Shown here: in pieces, positions 51,756 through 60,492 of the stretch
Numbering within the stretch: the stretch's first letter is position 1
How the letters are laid out: each line of letters begins with the position of its first letter
Assembly: GCA_035568175.1 (NCBI GenBank)
Contig: DATMON010000011.1
Coordinates: 62,001 to 126,000, forward strand
Source of the DNA: AV40 sp035568175
GTDB taxonomy: Bacteria > Verrucomicrobiota > Verrucomicrobiia > Chthoniobacterales > UBA10450
DNA length: 64,000 nt
Reading direction: 5' to 3'
Made by a program: the position numbers and the translations under genes
Notes under the pieces: model-generated
The model's database searches: none
What the model was told of the DNA's origin: nothing
What the model saw: only the letters and a program-made list of their open reading frames with translations

Positions 51756-53159
51756 ATGAGTTTGATCGAGCCAGAGTCTGTGTCCGATAAATTTGGAGCA
51801 TCGTCCTGGGTGCGTGCTTTTTTTCAGAACCAGTTTCATTCCGGTCGCGGAGGCCGCGCCAAGCTCGCCATCTCGACGAGTTTCGGCGCCAGGCTCGTGA
51901 CCACGGCGGTCAGTTTCGTCATTCTGCCGATCACCGTCCGATACCTTGGCAACGAAGGCTACGGATTGATGACAACCATCACAGCCGTTGTCGGCTGGCT
52001 CCAATTTACGAGCATGGGAATCGGTCTCGGTTTGCAAAACGCTCTCACCGAAGAAACCGCCAAAGGCAATGCCCAGACGCAGAAAGAACTTCTGAGCACA
52101 GCCGTATTTTCGCTTGTTGGAATCGGACTCTTTCTCGTGGTCGCCGGTTTGATCGTGTTTCCACATATCCAATGGCAGCGGGTTTTTCCGCCGACGACTT
52201 CGCGGTTTACCGCCGAGATTCCGTGGACAGTGCTGCTCGTTTTCTTCGGCTTTGTCAGTACCGTCGTGCTGGGCTTCGTTGGGCCGGTTTATGCTGCCCG
52301 GCAGGAGCTGCACATCGGTAACGTTCAGGTGCTGATTACAAGCGTGCTGACATTGCTCGGCACTTTCATCGCCGTGCACAATCGCTGGGGATTGCTCGGC
52401 GTCGTCATCGCCACAATCGGTATCACTTCGGTGATGCAATGGAGCTTCGCGCTTTGGACACTCTACGGCCGCGGGATCCCTGAAGTTCGTCCGGAATTTT
52501 CAAGAATCACCCGCGCCGCCGGGTCGCGAATCTACAAAACCGGAATCAGCTTTCTCGTGCTTCAAATTTGCAACATTGCCTTTTTCCAAATCGACGCCTT
52601 TCTGATTGCGCGATTTTTGACGATCGATCAAGTGACGCCGTACTCGATCGGACAAAAAGTGTTCCTCCAGACTGCGGGTATTTTCGCAGTTGTGACCGGC
52701 GCGTTATGGGCGGCCTACGGAAACGCGAAAGGGCAGGGAGATTTTGCCTGGATTCGGCGCACGCATGGGAAAATGGTGCGTATCTTTCTTTTATTTTTCG
52801 GAGGCCTCAGCATTTTCATGGTTTTATTCGGACATTGGGCGTTAGCATGGTGGGTCGGCGCAGCGGCGGCGCCGGGAACTTTGCTGATTGCGGGAATTGC
52901 GTTGTATTTTTGCGCGCGAGAGTGGATCTCCTTGCACGCGATGCTGCTCAACGGCCTCAATGTCATTCTTCCACAGGTCTGGAGTTCATCGATCACGGCG
53001 ATACTTGTCATTACCCTGGATTTGCTTCTGGTGACGCGTTTGGGCCCGCTCGGTTTGGCGATTGGCGGCTTTATTGCATTTGCTGTCACTGGCGTGTGGT
53101 ATCTTCCATATCTAACGGCCAAAGTTCTCCGTGCCGAGACCGCGACTGCCGCCTCGTGA
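51756..53159 (+). CDS. Wzx-like polysaccharide flippase (MOP superfamily)
   Basis: 467 residues from the ATG at 51756, which has GGAG eight bases upstream; the frame begins at 51675 inside a word repeat. About 12-14 membrane segments are predicted. The N-terminus ISTSFGARLVTTAVSFVILP followed by ITVRYLGNEGYG is typical of the PST/RfbX family, which flips lipid-linked glycan units across the inner membrane. It opens the plus-strand glycan cluster. No polymerase (Wzy) is seen in the window. Confidence 0.88.
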   Translation: MSLIEPESVSDKFGASSWVRAFFQNQFHSGRGGRAKLAISTSFGARLVTTAVSFVILPITVRYLGNEGYGLMTTITAVVGWLQFTSMGIGLGLQNALTEETAKGNAQTQKELLSTAVFSLVGIGLFLVVAGLIVFPHIQWQRVFPPTTSRFTAEIPWTVLLVFFGFVSTVVLGFVGPVYAARQELHIGNVQVLITSVLTLLGTFIAVHNRWGLLGVVIATIGITSVMQWSFALWTLYGRGIPEVRPEFSRITRAAGSRIYKTGISFLVLQICNIAFFQIDAFLIARFLTIDQVTPYSIGQKVFLQTAGIFAVVTGALWAAYGNAKGQGDFAWIRRTHGKMVRIFLLFFGGLSIFMVLFGHWALAWWVGAAAAPGTLLIAGIALYFCAREWISLHAMLLNGLNVILPQVWSSSITAILVITLDLLLVTRLGPLGLAIGGFIAFAVTGVWYLPYLTAKVLRAETATAAS

Positions 53160-53218
53160 GATCTGCGTGCGCGCAACCGCCAAACAAACCTGGTTAGAGT
53201 TCCTCCGGAAGCAAGAAG

Positions 53219-54076
53219 ATGAAGCCAGTTGAGCGGGCGCGACACGTCTGGACAAGATTTCGCCAGATCGCAGCATTCGGACGGACAGGTTTCGCCACAT
53301 CGGACAAACTCAAAATGTTGGTTGTTGGTTACGCCCGTGGTCACAACTTCGGAGCGAATGATTTGATTTCGCGAATCGGACGAACGCTCTTTCCTGAAAT
53401 CGCAGTCCGTCCGTCTTCGCTAGGCGGCCTTACGCTCCATCTCGACCCCTCCAATCTTTCGCACCTAGTCGTAGCAGACGAAATCGTTCGCGAGCAAGTT
53501 TACGATCTCAACCTGGTGCCGTTCACGCCGGATCTTATTCTCGATTGTGGCGCGCACATCGGGATGTTCGCTTTACTTGCCGGGGCAACGTTTCCAAAAT
53601 CTAAATTGGTCGCGTTCGAACCCGATCCGGAGAATTCCCGCTGGCTTCGACGACAAATCGAAGCGAATCATTTGCCGGTTGATGTTGTTCAAGCCGCGCT
53701 ATCGAACGAAGAAGGCGAAGTTTTCTTTGAAGCGGGTCAAGGTTGTGGTGGCTCTCTCGCGGATGCTTCAGCGGTGTCCTCCACGGCGATTCGAGTTAAG
53801 AGTGTCGATCTCGCGAGCTACCTCGCCAAGTGTGATATCAAGAATCTTCTTTTGAAACTCGATGTGGAAGGGGCCGAGGAAAATCTGCTGCCGAAAATCA
53901 TCAACGTTCTGCCGCAGAACAGTTTTCTATTCTTCGAAACGCATGGCGGGAAGGAGAGTTGGAATTGTTTGAGTGGCATTCTGGAAGAGCGTGGTTTCGT
54001 GACGAAAGTCACTCGGGCGCACGACATCTACACGGATGGAATCGCAGTGCGAAACTCCTCAATCACCGCTTCATGA
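53219..54076 (+). CDS. FkbM-family methyltransferase
   Basis: 285 residues. SAM-binding motif I is LILDCGAHIGMFALLAGATF, with acidic LVAFEPDPENSRWL after it; motif IV region LLLKLDVEGAEENLLPKI is the FkbM hallmark (K-x-DVEG-x-E). The N-terminal 90 residues are without a known fold. These enzymes O-methylate sugars of glycans or lipids. The last codon overlaps the next start (ATGA), showing coupling. Confidence 0.88.
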   Translation: MKPVERARHVWTRFRQIAAFGRTGFATSDKLKMLVVGYARGHNFGANDLISRIGRTLFPEIAVRPSSLGGLTLHLDPSNLSHLVVADEIVREQVYDLNLVPFTPDLILDCGAHIGMFALLAGATFPKSKLVAFEPDPENSRWLRRQIEANHLPVDVVQAALSNEEGEVFFEAGQGCGGSLADASAVSSTAIRVKSVDLASYLAKCDIKNLLLKLDVEGAEENLLPKIINVLPQNSFLFFETHGGKESWNCLSGILEERGFVTKVTRAHDIYTDGIAVRNSSITAS

Positions 54077-55287
54077 GAATCTTTTGTGCCATCCGGCATT
54101 CGAACGATCCAAGTTTTTACTACGGCGGACTGTGGAGCGGGAATTTCTATCCCGCATTGCGCCAACTTGGCCATGAGATCATCGAATCGAAAGTCGACCT
54201 TCTGCCGACGAGCCGGTTCATGCACATTCCGAGTAAGTTTACTGACCAGGAGCTGGCAGTTCGCGCTGAGATTACGCAACGAATCATCGATGAGGTTCGT
54301 GCGGCACATGAGCAAGAGCCGATTGATTTATTCTTGAGCTACTTTTATAACTCGCATTTCGACTCGGCCGGCTTCGAGGAGCTTCGAGTACTGGCAATTC
54401 CCTCGGTTAACTTTTACTGCAACAGCATCTATCAATTCGAAAATGTCGCGGGCATCGCCGCGAAGGCGGATTACTCGTGGCATCCGGAGAAAGATGCGCG
54501 CGAGCTTTACCTTCGCGTCGGAGCGCATCCGGTGTGGGTGCAGATGGGCGCCGACTCCAACGTTTATCGTCCGCTGCCGGATGTTCCGAGAGAAGCGAGC
54601 GCCTGTTTTGTTGGTCAACGCTACGCCGATCGCGATCGGTGGCTTGCAGCGCTCGACCGGGCGAAGGTCCCTTTTGACATTTACGGTTCTGGTTGGAACG
54701 ACGCCTCGGTCATTGGCGATGCGGAGGTCGCAAGACGGGATGCGTTTTATCTAGGGCGAGAACATTACCGCCCCGGAAGTTTCGCAAGTTACGCGCATGT
54801 AGTTCGGGAGAATGTTGCCCGAAACGGGCAGATTGGTGGACTGCTTCGAACGGCGAAACAATGGAATTATCGGCGCGAAACTAGGAGATTAGCACCGTAT
54901 GTTTTTGCGCATGCAAAGGGCAGAGCCGAGAGTGTTGCGGCGACGCTCGCCGCCTACGACGTTTGCCTCAACCTCAGCAATGTCTGGTCCGACGGACGAC
55001 CGGGTTCGAAATTAATTCCTCACGTGCGACTTCGAGACTTCGAAGCGCCGATGTGCCGGAGTTGCTATCTCACCGGGCACACCGCGGAAATTGCCGAGTT
55101 TTACGAAATCGGAAAGGAAATCGATGCTTACCGAAGCCAGGATGAATTAGTGGAGAAGACGCGTTTCTATTTGGCCCATCCAGACGCGGCGGAGGAGCTG
55201 CGCGAAGCGGGCTATCGCAGAGCCGTGCGTGATCACACTTGGAAACACCGTTTCAAGGAATTATTCCGTAAGATTGGACTCAGTTGA
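54073..55287 (+). CDS. CgeB-like glycosyltransferase
   Basis: 404 residues from the ATG at 54073, which overlaps the FkbM stop; the frame is open from 53959 but that is internal to the upstream gene. The N-terminus MRIFCAIRHSNDPSFYYGG and the mid part FVGQRYADRDRWLAALDRA, then DIYGSGWND, resemble the CgeB/DUF3880-Glyco_trans_1_2 group (GT-B fold). The C-terminal motif RLRDFEAPMCRSCYLT with the acidic EIAEFYEIGKEI is the nucleotide-sugar site of the group. Donor and acceptor are unknown. Confidence 0.82.
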   Translation: MRIFCAIRHSNDPSFYYGGLWSGNFYPALRQLGHEIIESKVDLLPTSRFMHIPSKFTDQELAVRAEITQRIIDEVRAAHEQEPIDLFLSYFYNSHFDSAGFEELRVLAIPSVNFYCNSIYQFENVAGIAAKADYSWHPEKDARELYLRVGAHPVWVQMGADSNVYRPLPDVPREASACFVGQRYADRDRWLAALDRAKVPFDIYGSGWNDASVIGDAEVARRDAFYLGREHYRPGSFASYAHVVRENVARNGQIGGLLRTAKQWNYRRETRRLAPYVFAHAKGRAESVAATLAAYDVCLNLSNVWSDGRPGSKLIPHVRLRDFEAPMCRSCYLTGHTAEIAEFYEIGKEIDAYRSQDELVEKTRFYLAHPDAAEELREAGYRRAVRDHTWKHRFKELFRKIGLS

Positions 55288-55288
55288 A

Positions 55289-56011
55289 ATGATCCGCAGC
55301 TCAGTCCAACTCCCAGAAAGCGTCTGCGCTCTTATCGACCGTTTTTTTTCGCATCCCTTGAAAATTGATCGAAATGGTCAGGTACACAATATCGACCGTT
55401 CCTCGCTCCGGCACGATGAGGCGTTAATGCTAGCTTCGCTGACTTGTCATCTGCGTCCGAAGAGATCGCTCGAGATCGGCTTGGCGGAAGGAGGTTCTTG
55501 CGTCGCCATCTGCGCCGCGCGGCGAGATTGCGGAATTTTGGAGCCACATCTGGTGCTCGATCCGTTTCAAGAGACGTTGACCGGAGGTGCGGGCTTGCTC
55601 GAGTTGGAGCGGTTAGGTCTGCGAAATCTGGTCGACTGGCTTCCCGAGCGTTCGGAAGACTATTTGCACGAAGCAGTCCGACGAAATGAATCAAGTCTGG
55701 ATTTTGCCTTCGTTGATGGTGGCCATCAGGTTGGTCAAAAGCTCACCGATGCTTTCTACCTGGACAAAGTGTTGCGACCCGGCGGTGTTATTGCATTCCA
55801 CGACGGGCTGCTCATCTCGACTGCAACTGCTGTGTATTTTCTAGTGAAGGAACGCGGCTACAGCATTGTTCCGTTACCGCCAGATGGTTCTTGTCGTCGA
55901 CTATTGCGGGGCGCGAAGCACGGCTTGCGACTTGGATGGTGGTACTCTACACAAGTCATTCCCGCGATGTGCCGCAGTTTGGTGGCAGTCAGAAAGGCAA
56001 GCACACAATGA
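55289..56011 (+). CDS. Class I SAM-dependent methyltransferase (Methyltransf_24 type)
   Basis: 240 residues from the ATG at 55289, two bases after the previous stop. Motif I is RSLEIGLAEGGSCVAICAA; the acidic motif is HLVLDPFQ, and FAFVDGGHQVGQKLTDAFYL is the metal- and substrate-side signature of the O-methyltransferase group, with RPGGVIAFHDGL next. It belongs to the glycan-modification genes; the acceptor is unknown. Confidence 0.85.
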   Translation: MIRSSVQLPESVCALIDRFFSHPLKIDRNGQVHNIDRSSLRHDEALMLASLTCHLRPKRSLEIGLAEGGSCVAICAARRDCGILEPHLVLDPFQETLTGGAGLLELERLGLRNLVDWLPERSEDYLHEAVRRNESSLDFAFVDGGHQVGQKLTDAFYLDKVLRPGGVIAFHDGLLISTATAVYFLVKERGYSIVPLPPDGSCRRLLRGAKHGLRLGWWYSTQVIPAMCRSLVAVRKASTQ

Positions 56012-56076
56012 ACTTAAACGTCCGGTCGCGCTTCTCGTCGCTCCAATTCCGGCCGATTGGATAACGATTTAATCGA

Positions 56077-56850
56077 ATGCGCCTGATGCAGTTCATTGGT
56101 CTGCGTCGATTGCTGCCAAAGCGATTGCGAGAACCGTTCCGCGGCAAATGGAACAATCTACTGAAGCGGGAAGAGCATTTTCGCGAACGCCGATTTTATC
56201 AGCAGTTCATCGAGCGCGAAGATCTTGTCTTCGATGTTGGCGCCAATCGCGGTCATAAAACGGCGGCATTTCTTTCTTTGGGAGCGCGAGTTGTGGCAAT
56301 TGAGCCCAATCCGGTTTGTGCAAATTATATGCGCGAAAATTATCGAGGTGATTTGGAAGATGGGCGATTGCGTGTGGAGGAAATTGCAATCGGGTCGCAA
56401 GCAGGTGAACTCGTCCTGACTACTTTCGCGTCCGAGTCGGAAATGTGTTCCGGCTCGAAGCGATTTCTGGATTACGCGCATGAGATTGGTTTCATCGGCG
56501 CGAAGGTGATAAAAGCCCAAGTGCGAACTCTCGACGACCTGGTTGGCCGCTTCGGTCTGCCAAAGTTTATCAAGATCGATGCTGAAGGCATGGACGCAGA
56601 CATTCTGAAAGGTTTAGATCATCGGCCCCAGCTCTTGTCGTTTGAGTTCAACACCTCGCCGCGACTCTGGGAAGACACATGCGAGTGTTTTGAACAAGCG
56701 TCCCGTCTTGGATTTTGTGAAGCGAATTTTACTTTCGGCGTCGACCCGAAGCTTCGACTGAAATCGTGGATCGGCGTTGACGCCATGCTTTCCGAAATCC
56801 AACGGCTAGGTCGATCCGACGAGCTGTGGGGAGATATCATCGTTCGATAA
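56077..56850 (+). CDS. FkbM-family methyltransferase
   Basis: 257 residues. Motif I LVFDVGANRGHKTAAFLSLG, VVAIEPNPVCANYM and KFIKIDAEGMDADILKGL (the FkbM K-x-DxEG motif) identify it. It differs from the first FkbM gene in length and N-terminus, so it is not a recent duplicate. Probable sugar O-methyltransferase. The next gene is about 200 bp on, and the gap holds the toxin-antitoxin promoter. Confidence 0.9.
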   Translation: MRLMQFIGLRRLLPKRLREPFRGKWNNLLKREEHFRERRFYQQFIEREDLVFDVGANRGHKTAAFLSLGARVVAIEPNPVCANYMRENYRGDLEDGRLRVEEIAIGSQAGELVLTTFASESEMCSGSKRFLDYAHEIGFIGAKVIKAQVRTLDDLVGRFGLPKFIKIDAEGMDADILKGLDHRPQLLSFEFNTSPRLWEDTCECFEQASRLGFCEANFTFGVDPKLRLKSWIGVDAMLSEIQRLGRSDELWGDIIVR

Positions 56851-56992
56851 GCGTCGTGTCTACGCCTTCTCCATCGCGTATTCCAGCGTCCGCCGTCATC
56901 GCGACGCGAAATCGCGCGGAGAGTCTTTCAAAAACATTCGAGTCGTAGGAGCAAGGAGCCCGCCAGCGCAGGTAAACTCCGGGTAGCGATTC

Positions 56993-57007
56993 TCTGTGTA
57001 ACACAGA
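56993..57007. promoter_or_regulatory. Palindromic operator candidate of the VapBC module
   Basis: TCTGTGTAACACAGA is a perfect 15-base palindrome, and its half-site TCTGTGTTA recurs at about 57028-57036 within the promoter. VapBC complexes usually repress their own operon through such sites. Confidence 0.6.
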
Positions 57008-57011
57008 TTGC

Positions 57012-57040
57012 TTGGCACAGATTGTGTTCTGTGTTATAAA
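57012..57040 (+). promoter_or_regulatory. Promoter of the VapBC module, nearly leaderless
   Basis: TTGGCA (57012-57017), 17 nt, TATAAA (57035-57040), with TG one base before the -10. Transcription should begin near 57047, one to two bases before the ATG at 57049. Confidence 0.6.
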
Positions 57041-57048
57041 CGTTCAAC

Positions 57049-57279
57049 ATGAAAACAATCGCTGTTTCTGAAAAAGCCTACACCCGGTTGGCTTCGTGGA
57101 AGACCGGCAGGGAAGACACATTTTCCGCCGTAATCGAGCGGCTAATACCACCGAAAGGCACCCTCGGTGCGGCCTTAGAAGCAGTGCAATCGTTACCAGA
57201 TTTGCCGGCGCATGATTTCGCGTCATTGGAAAAGGCGGTTAACGCCACGCGGAAAAGGCTGCGCACACCATGGAAGTAG
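57049..57279 (+). CDS. vapB: VapB-type antitoxin
   Basis: 76 residues. MKTIAVSEKAYTRLASWKTG and FSAVIERLIPPKGTL match the DUF217/VapB-like antitoxin group, with an N-terminal DNA-binding part and a C-terminal tail for the toxin. It overlaps the PIN toxin gene by 10 bp. It should neutralise the toxin and, with it, repress the promoter through the palindrome upstream. The group assignment is from sequence pattern and context. Confidence 0.85.
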   Translation: MKTIAVSEKAYTRLASWKTGREDTFSAVIERLIPPKGTLGAALEAVQSLPDLPAHDFASLEKAVNATRKRLRTPWK

Positions 57280-57671
57280 TGGCTGATACCACGGTTCTGA
57301 TCGACCTGTGGCGCTATCGAAAGACGCCACGTCGCCTCGCTGACCTGACCAAAAAAGTGGGCGATGCGGCGATCCTGGTCCCATGGGTCACGCAGGCCGA
57401 ATTTTCCCGCGGCGCACTGTTTCAGGGCGTTTCTCTGGAAGCGCTGGCTGAATTTTACGAGGGCTTTCATCTGCTGGCGCTCGATCAAGCGACGATGGAC
57501 GCTTATTGCCGCCTCTGGGTCGCGATGGCGAAACGCGGGCGCGCCCCCGACTATCCAGACTTGTGGATCGCCGCCTGCGCCGAAGCCCGCAAGGTTCCTG
57601 TCTTGACCCGCAATCCGAGGCATTTTCCAAACGTCCCGGATTTGGATGTGATTGGTTACTCGATCGGCTGA
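57270..57671 (+). CDS. vapC: VapC-type PIN-domain toxin RNase
   Basis: 133 residues. PIN-domain acidic residues are in place: Asp6 in VVADTTVLIDLW, Glu in VTQAEFSRGAL, and the aspartates of APDYPDLWIAACAEA near residue 93, followed by VPVLTRNPRHF. VapC toxins are Mg-dependent RNases cutting tRNA or rRNA. The stop codon overlaps the start of the next gene (TGATG), so the toxin-antitoxin pair is translationally coupled to a glycosyltransferase gene, which is unusual. Confidence 0.9.
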   Translation: MEVVADTTVLIDLWRYRKTPRRLADLTKKVGDAAILVPWVTQAEFSRGALFQGVSLEALAEFYEGFHLLALDQATMDAYCRLWVAMAKRGRAPDYPDLWIAACAEARKVPVLTRNPRHFPNVPDLDVIGYSIG

Positions 57672-58675
57672 TGGCTGATTCAACCGAGTTAATCTCCGTC
57701 TCCGCGGTGGTCCCAACGCGCGACCGCTTCCTGGCGCTGCAAAAAACTCTGGAGAGTCTCGCAGGGCAATCTACTCAGCCGTTGGAAATCATCGTGATCG
57801 ATGCTTCGAAAGATTCCGAAACGAAGCTGCTCTGCAAACGCGGGATTCCTGGCCTGCAATCGCAAATAAAATGGGCGGCGGCGGAGGTTCCCGGCGCGGC
57901 GGCACAGCGAAATCAAGGGGCCGCCTTGGCGGCCCAATCATTCATTTGGTTTTTCGACGACGATATCGTGTTCGAACCGCAGTGTGTCGAGCGCTTGTGG
58001 TATGCATTGCAATCCGATCCGCAGCTTGGCGGAGTCAACGCGATGATAACGAATCAGAATTACGGGAAGCCGGGCGCGATTAGCCGATTTATGTTTCGCG
58101 TAATGAATGGTAAACGGGAGCCGACCTATGCCGGCCGCGTCATCGGTCCAGCCATCAATCTGTTGCCGGAAGATCGAGAGGATCTGCCGGAAGTTGTTCC
58201 GGTGGAGTGGTTGAACACAACCTGCACGATTTATCGGCGAGAAGCTTTGCCTGATCCACCGTTTCGCGCGGAGTTTACCGGCTACTCTTTGATGGAAGAC
58301 CTGGCCCTTTCGCTTGAAGTCGCGAGAAACTGGAAGCTGGCCAACGCGCGGACCGCACGCATCGTTCACGAGAGTCAGCCGGCCGATTACAAATCGGACG
58401 AGTGTTCCAGAAGTTGCATGGAGCTGGTCAACCGCCACTTCATCATGACCCGGATCATGGGGCGACGCGGCCTGGTCGATTATGCCAAGCTCCTCCTGTG
58501 GGAGTTGTTCTCGATCGCCTCGGCAGGGGCGGACCATAGCCGGCGCAAAATGTTGCTCTATATATTAAGAGGGAAATGGCGCGCAGTGAGACAAATTGCC
58601 TCGGGGGGCGGAAGCCAAGCGCCAAGAGCTAAGAGCAGGGAGCAGGGAGCGGGGAGCAAAGGGCGGAGAGCGTGA
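57671..58675 (+). CDS. Family 2 glycosyltransferase with repeat-derived tail
   Basis: 334 residues from the ATG at 57671; the frame from 57506 is internal to vapC. GT-A fold: SAVVPTRDRFLALQKTLESL, IIVIDASKD, AAAQRNQGAALAA, and the metal motif WFFDDDIVFEP. The C-terminal helices may attach to the membrane. The last 20 or so residues (PRAKSREQGAGSKG) are encoded by the GGAGCAGGGAGC word repeat and are not native to the family. Donor and acceptor unknown. Confidence 0.87.
   Translation: MADSTELISVSAVVPTRDRFLALQKTLESLAGQSTQPLEIIVIDASKDSETKLLCKRGIPGLQSQIKWAAAEVPGAAAQRNQGAALAAQSFIWFFDDDIVFEPQCVERLWYALQSDPQLGGVNAMITNQNYGKPGAISRFMFRVMNGKREPTYAGRVIGPAINLLPEDREDLPEVVPVEWLNTTCTIYRREALPDPPFRAEFTGYSLMEDLALSLEVARNWKLANARTARIVHESQPADYKSDECSRSCMELVNRHFIMTRIMGRRGLVDYAKLLLWELFSIASAGADHSRRKMLLYILRGKWRAVRQIASGGGSQAPRAKSREQGAGSKGRRA
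58615..58672. repeat. GGAGCAGGGAGC-type word repeat at the 3' end of a glycosyltransferase gene
   Basis: Tandem variants of GAGCAGG and GGAGCGGG; the stop of the gene comes right after it. The same family is at 51669 (inverted), 59581, 62499 and 62655. Confidence 0.65.
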
Positions 58676-58740
58676 GCGACCCTTGCCGCTTACCGCTTCG
58701 CCCTTAGCAGATTTTGCCGAGGTCTGTTATTCTTCAGAAG

Positions 58741-59658
58741 ATGCCGCCGAAAGTTGTTCTCGGAATTGTGACCCGCGACCGCGCGGCGATTTTGCCAAAA
58801 GCGATCGATTCTGCGCTGGCCCAGAACTGTTCCAACTGCGGTATCTGCGTGCTCGACGACGGTTCGACCGACGATACCAGCGCCTTGGTCCGGCAATATC
58901 CGCAGGTCACATTGATTAGCTGGCCGCGCTCGCAAGGCTACGTCGCCGCCCGCAACTACCTGATGCGAAACCTGGCCGCGGATTACTTCGTTAGTCTGGA
59001 TGATGACGCGCGGTTTCTGAAGGGCGACGAAATCGCGGCCGGAGTAAATTATTTAGAGAGCCGGCCCGACGTCGCGATTGTCGCCTTCGATGTTCTGTCG
59101 CCGGATCAGCGAACACCGCGGCGTCGAACTGAGCCCCGGCCCACTCCGACATTCATTGGCTGCGGACATATCGCGCGACTTACCGCAATCAAGAAAATCG
59201 GCGGGTACGCGACTGCTCCCGGCGGATACGGCGGCGAGGAGAAAGATTTATCGCTTCGCCTGATGGACGCCGGCTACGGAGTCATGTTGATGCCCGGCGT
59301 GCACGTCTGGCACGAGAAGACGACGGTCGCACGCGATTTAGTCGAACAACATCGCTCGGGGGTGTGCAATGATTTTGGCATGACTCTGCGCCGCACACCG
59401 CTCGCTGTGCTGCCGCTCGCTTTGCTGGCGAAGCTTTACCGGCATTTTCGGTTCGCCCGCACGCACAACTTGGAGCGACCGTTTTGGGACGGCCTGCAAT
59501 TATTTCTCCAGTCGATCCCGGAATTGTGGCAATCTCGGAAACCGGTCCGCTTCGCAACGCTGCAAAAATATTTGAAGTTGAGCAAGGAGCAGGGAGCTCG
59601 CCACGGCGAGTTCGTCCTTCGGCGAACAGGGAGCGGGGAGGCGCGAAAACCCTCCTGA
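58741..59658 (+). CDS. Family 2 glycosyltransferase
   Basis: 305 residues from the ATG at 58741, preceded by CAGAAG; the frame opens at 58714. VLGIVTRDRAAILPKAIDSA, VLDDGSTDDTS, YVAARNYLMRNLAADYFVSL and the DDDAR metal motif define a GT-A enzyme; FIGCGHIARLTAIKKIGGYA and GEEKDLSLRLMDAGY form the acceptor side. The tail from about residue 285 (SKEQGARHGEFVLRRTGSGE) is encoded by a word repeat with an inner hairpin CTCGCC-AC-GGCGAG, the second glycosyltransferase in a row with such a tail. Confidence 0.87.
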   Translation: MPPKVVLGIVTRDRAAILPKAIDSALAQNCSNCGICVLDDGSTDDTSALVRQYPQVTLISWPRSQGYVAARNYLMRNLAADYFVSLDDDARFLKGDEIAAGVNYLESRPDVAIVAFDVLSPDQRTPRRRTEPRPTPTFIGCGHIARLTAIKKIGGYATAPGGYGGEEKDLSLRLMDAGYGVMLMPGVHVWHEKTTVARDLVEQHRSGVCNDFGMTLRRTPLAVLPLALLAKLYRHFRFARTHNLERPFWDGLQLFLQSIPELWQSRKPVRFATLQKYLKLSKEQGARHGEFVLRRTGSGEARKPS

Positions 59659-59695
59659 TCTGTGTTATCCGCGTAATCCGTGGTTTCTGGCTCTG
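59581..59695. repeat. Two word repeats at and after the glycosyltransferase end
   Basis: 59581-59640 is of the GGAGCAGGGAGC family interrupted by a short hairpin; about 59655-59690 reads CTGTGTTATCCGCGTAATCC, of the GCGTAATCCGCGG family. Confidence 0.6.
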
Positions 59696-59772
59696 CTAGA
59701 TTTTTCGGTGTGGTGTGGGATCACCAGATTTGTGCCGTCGCTTGTAGTAGTTAAATAATCAGCGTCCTGTAA

Positions 59773-60318
59773 ATGAACCTCGAAGTGATTCTTCTACGAA
59801 TGCCGCGCGGCCTGCTCAGCCGGTTCCGGATATTTTTCTATCGGATGCTCGGAATGAGGATCGGACACGGCAACCGGATCGAAGGGAAGGGGAGATGCCG
59901 GCGGTTGCCACAGATCAGCATCGGCAATTACAATGCTTTCACCCAGGGCTGCTGGCTTTGGCCGATCGACGCGCCTTTTGACGGAACGCGAATCAAAATT
60001 GGCAACGGCAATTATTTTAACCGCAATCTGATGATCGATGCCTGCGGCCAGGTTGAAATCGGTGACGGCAACATGTTTGGCCCCGATGTCTATATCGCCG
60101 ATTCGAACCACACCTTTGGCGGCGGAGTCGCGCCGCACAAGCTTCCGATGGACGTCGGCAAGGTGAAGATCGGAAACAACTGCTGGATCGGCGCTCACGC
60201 AGTCATTCTGAAAGATGTCGATCTTGGCGATGGTTGTGTCGTTGGAGCCGGCGCGGTCGTCACAAAAAGTTTTTCAGCCGGCTCGGTCATCGCCGGCGTG
60301 CCCGCGAAATTGTTGTAG
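59773..60318 (+). CDS. Hexapeptide-repeat (left-handed beta-helix) acyltransferase
   Basis: 181 residues. Repeats such as IGNYNAFTQG, IKIGNGNYFNRN, VEIGDGNMFGPD and VKIGNNCWIGAHAVIL show the LbH coil; the likely catalytic histidine is in ADSNHTFGG. The end VVGAGAVVTKSFSAGSVIAG and VPAKLL is typical of WbbJ/NodL-like O-acetyltransferases. It probably acetylates a sugar of the glycan made here, in the cytoplasm, using acetyl-CoA. Confidence 0.92.
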   Translation: MNLEVILLRMPRGLLSRFRIFFYRMLGMRIGHGNRIEGKGRCRRLPQISIGNYNAFTQGCWLWPIDAPFDGTRIKIGNGNYFNRNLMIDACGQVEIGDGNMFGPDVYIADSNHTFGGGVAPHKLPMDVGKVKIGNNCWIGAHAVILKDVDLGDGCVVGAGAVVTKSFSAGSVIAGVPAKLL

Positions 60319-60337
60319 CCGGATTTGACTGCAACAA

Positions 60338-60480
60338 ATCAACCACGGATGCCGCTGATATGAACATAGGTCAGAATCTGCTTCTGTGATTCGTGTCATC
60401 CGTGTAATCCGGAGTTCTGAGTCTGAATACGAAACGAAACCCGAACCAATCTGCGATATCCGTGTAATCAGTGGTTCTAA
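60338..60480. repeat. GCGTAATCCGCGG-family word repeats in the gap before the next glycosyltransferase
   Basis: Words CGTGTCATCCGTGTAATCCG (near 60390) and GATATCCGTGTAATCAGTGG (near 60455), plus an inverted unit AACCACGGATGCCGCTGATA (near 60340). Confidence 0.6.
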
Positions 60481-60492
60481 TCTCCTAACTGC

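Noticed and set aside
51546..52439. Extension of the PEP-CTERM frame antisense to the flippase gene
   Set aside because: The part beyond 51545 is the reverse strand of a conserved membrane protein gene and of word repeats; the signal peptide begins at 51545.
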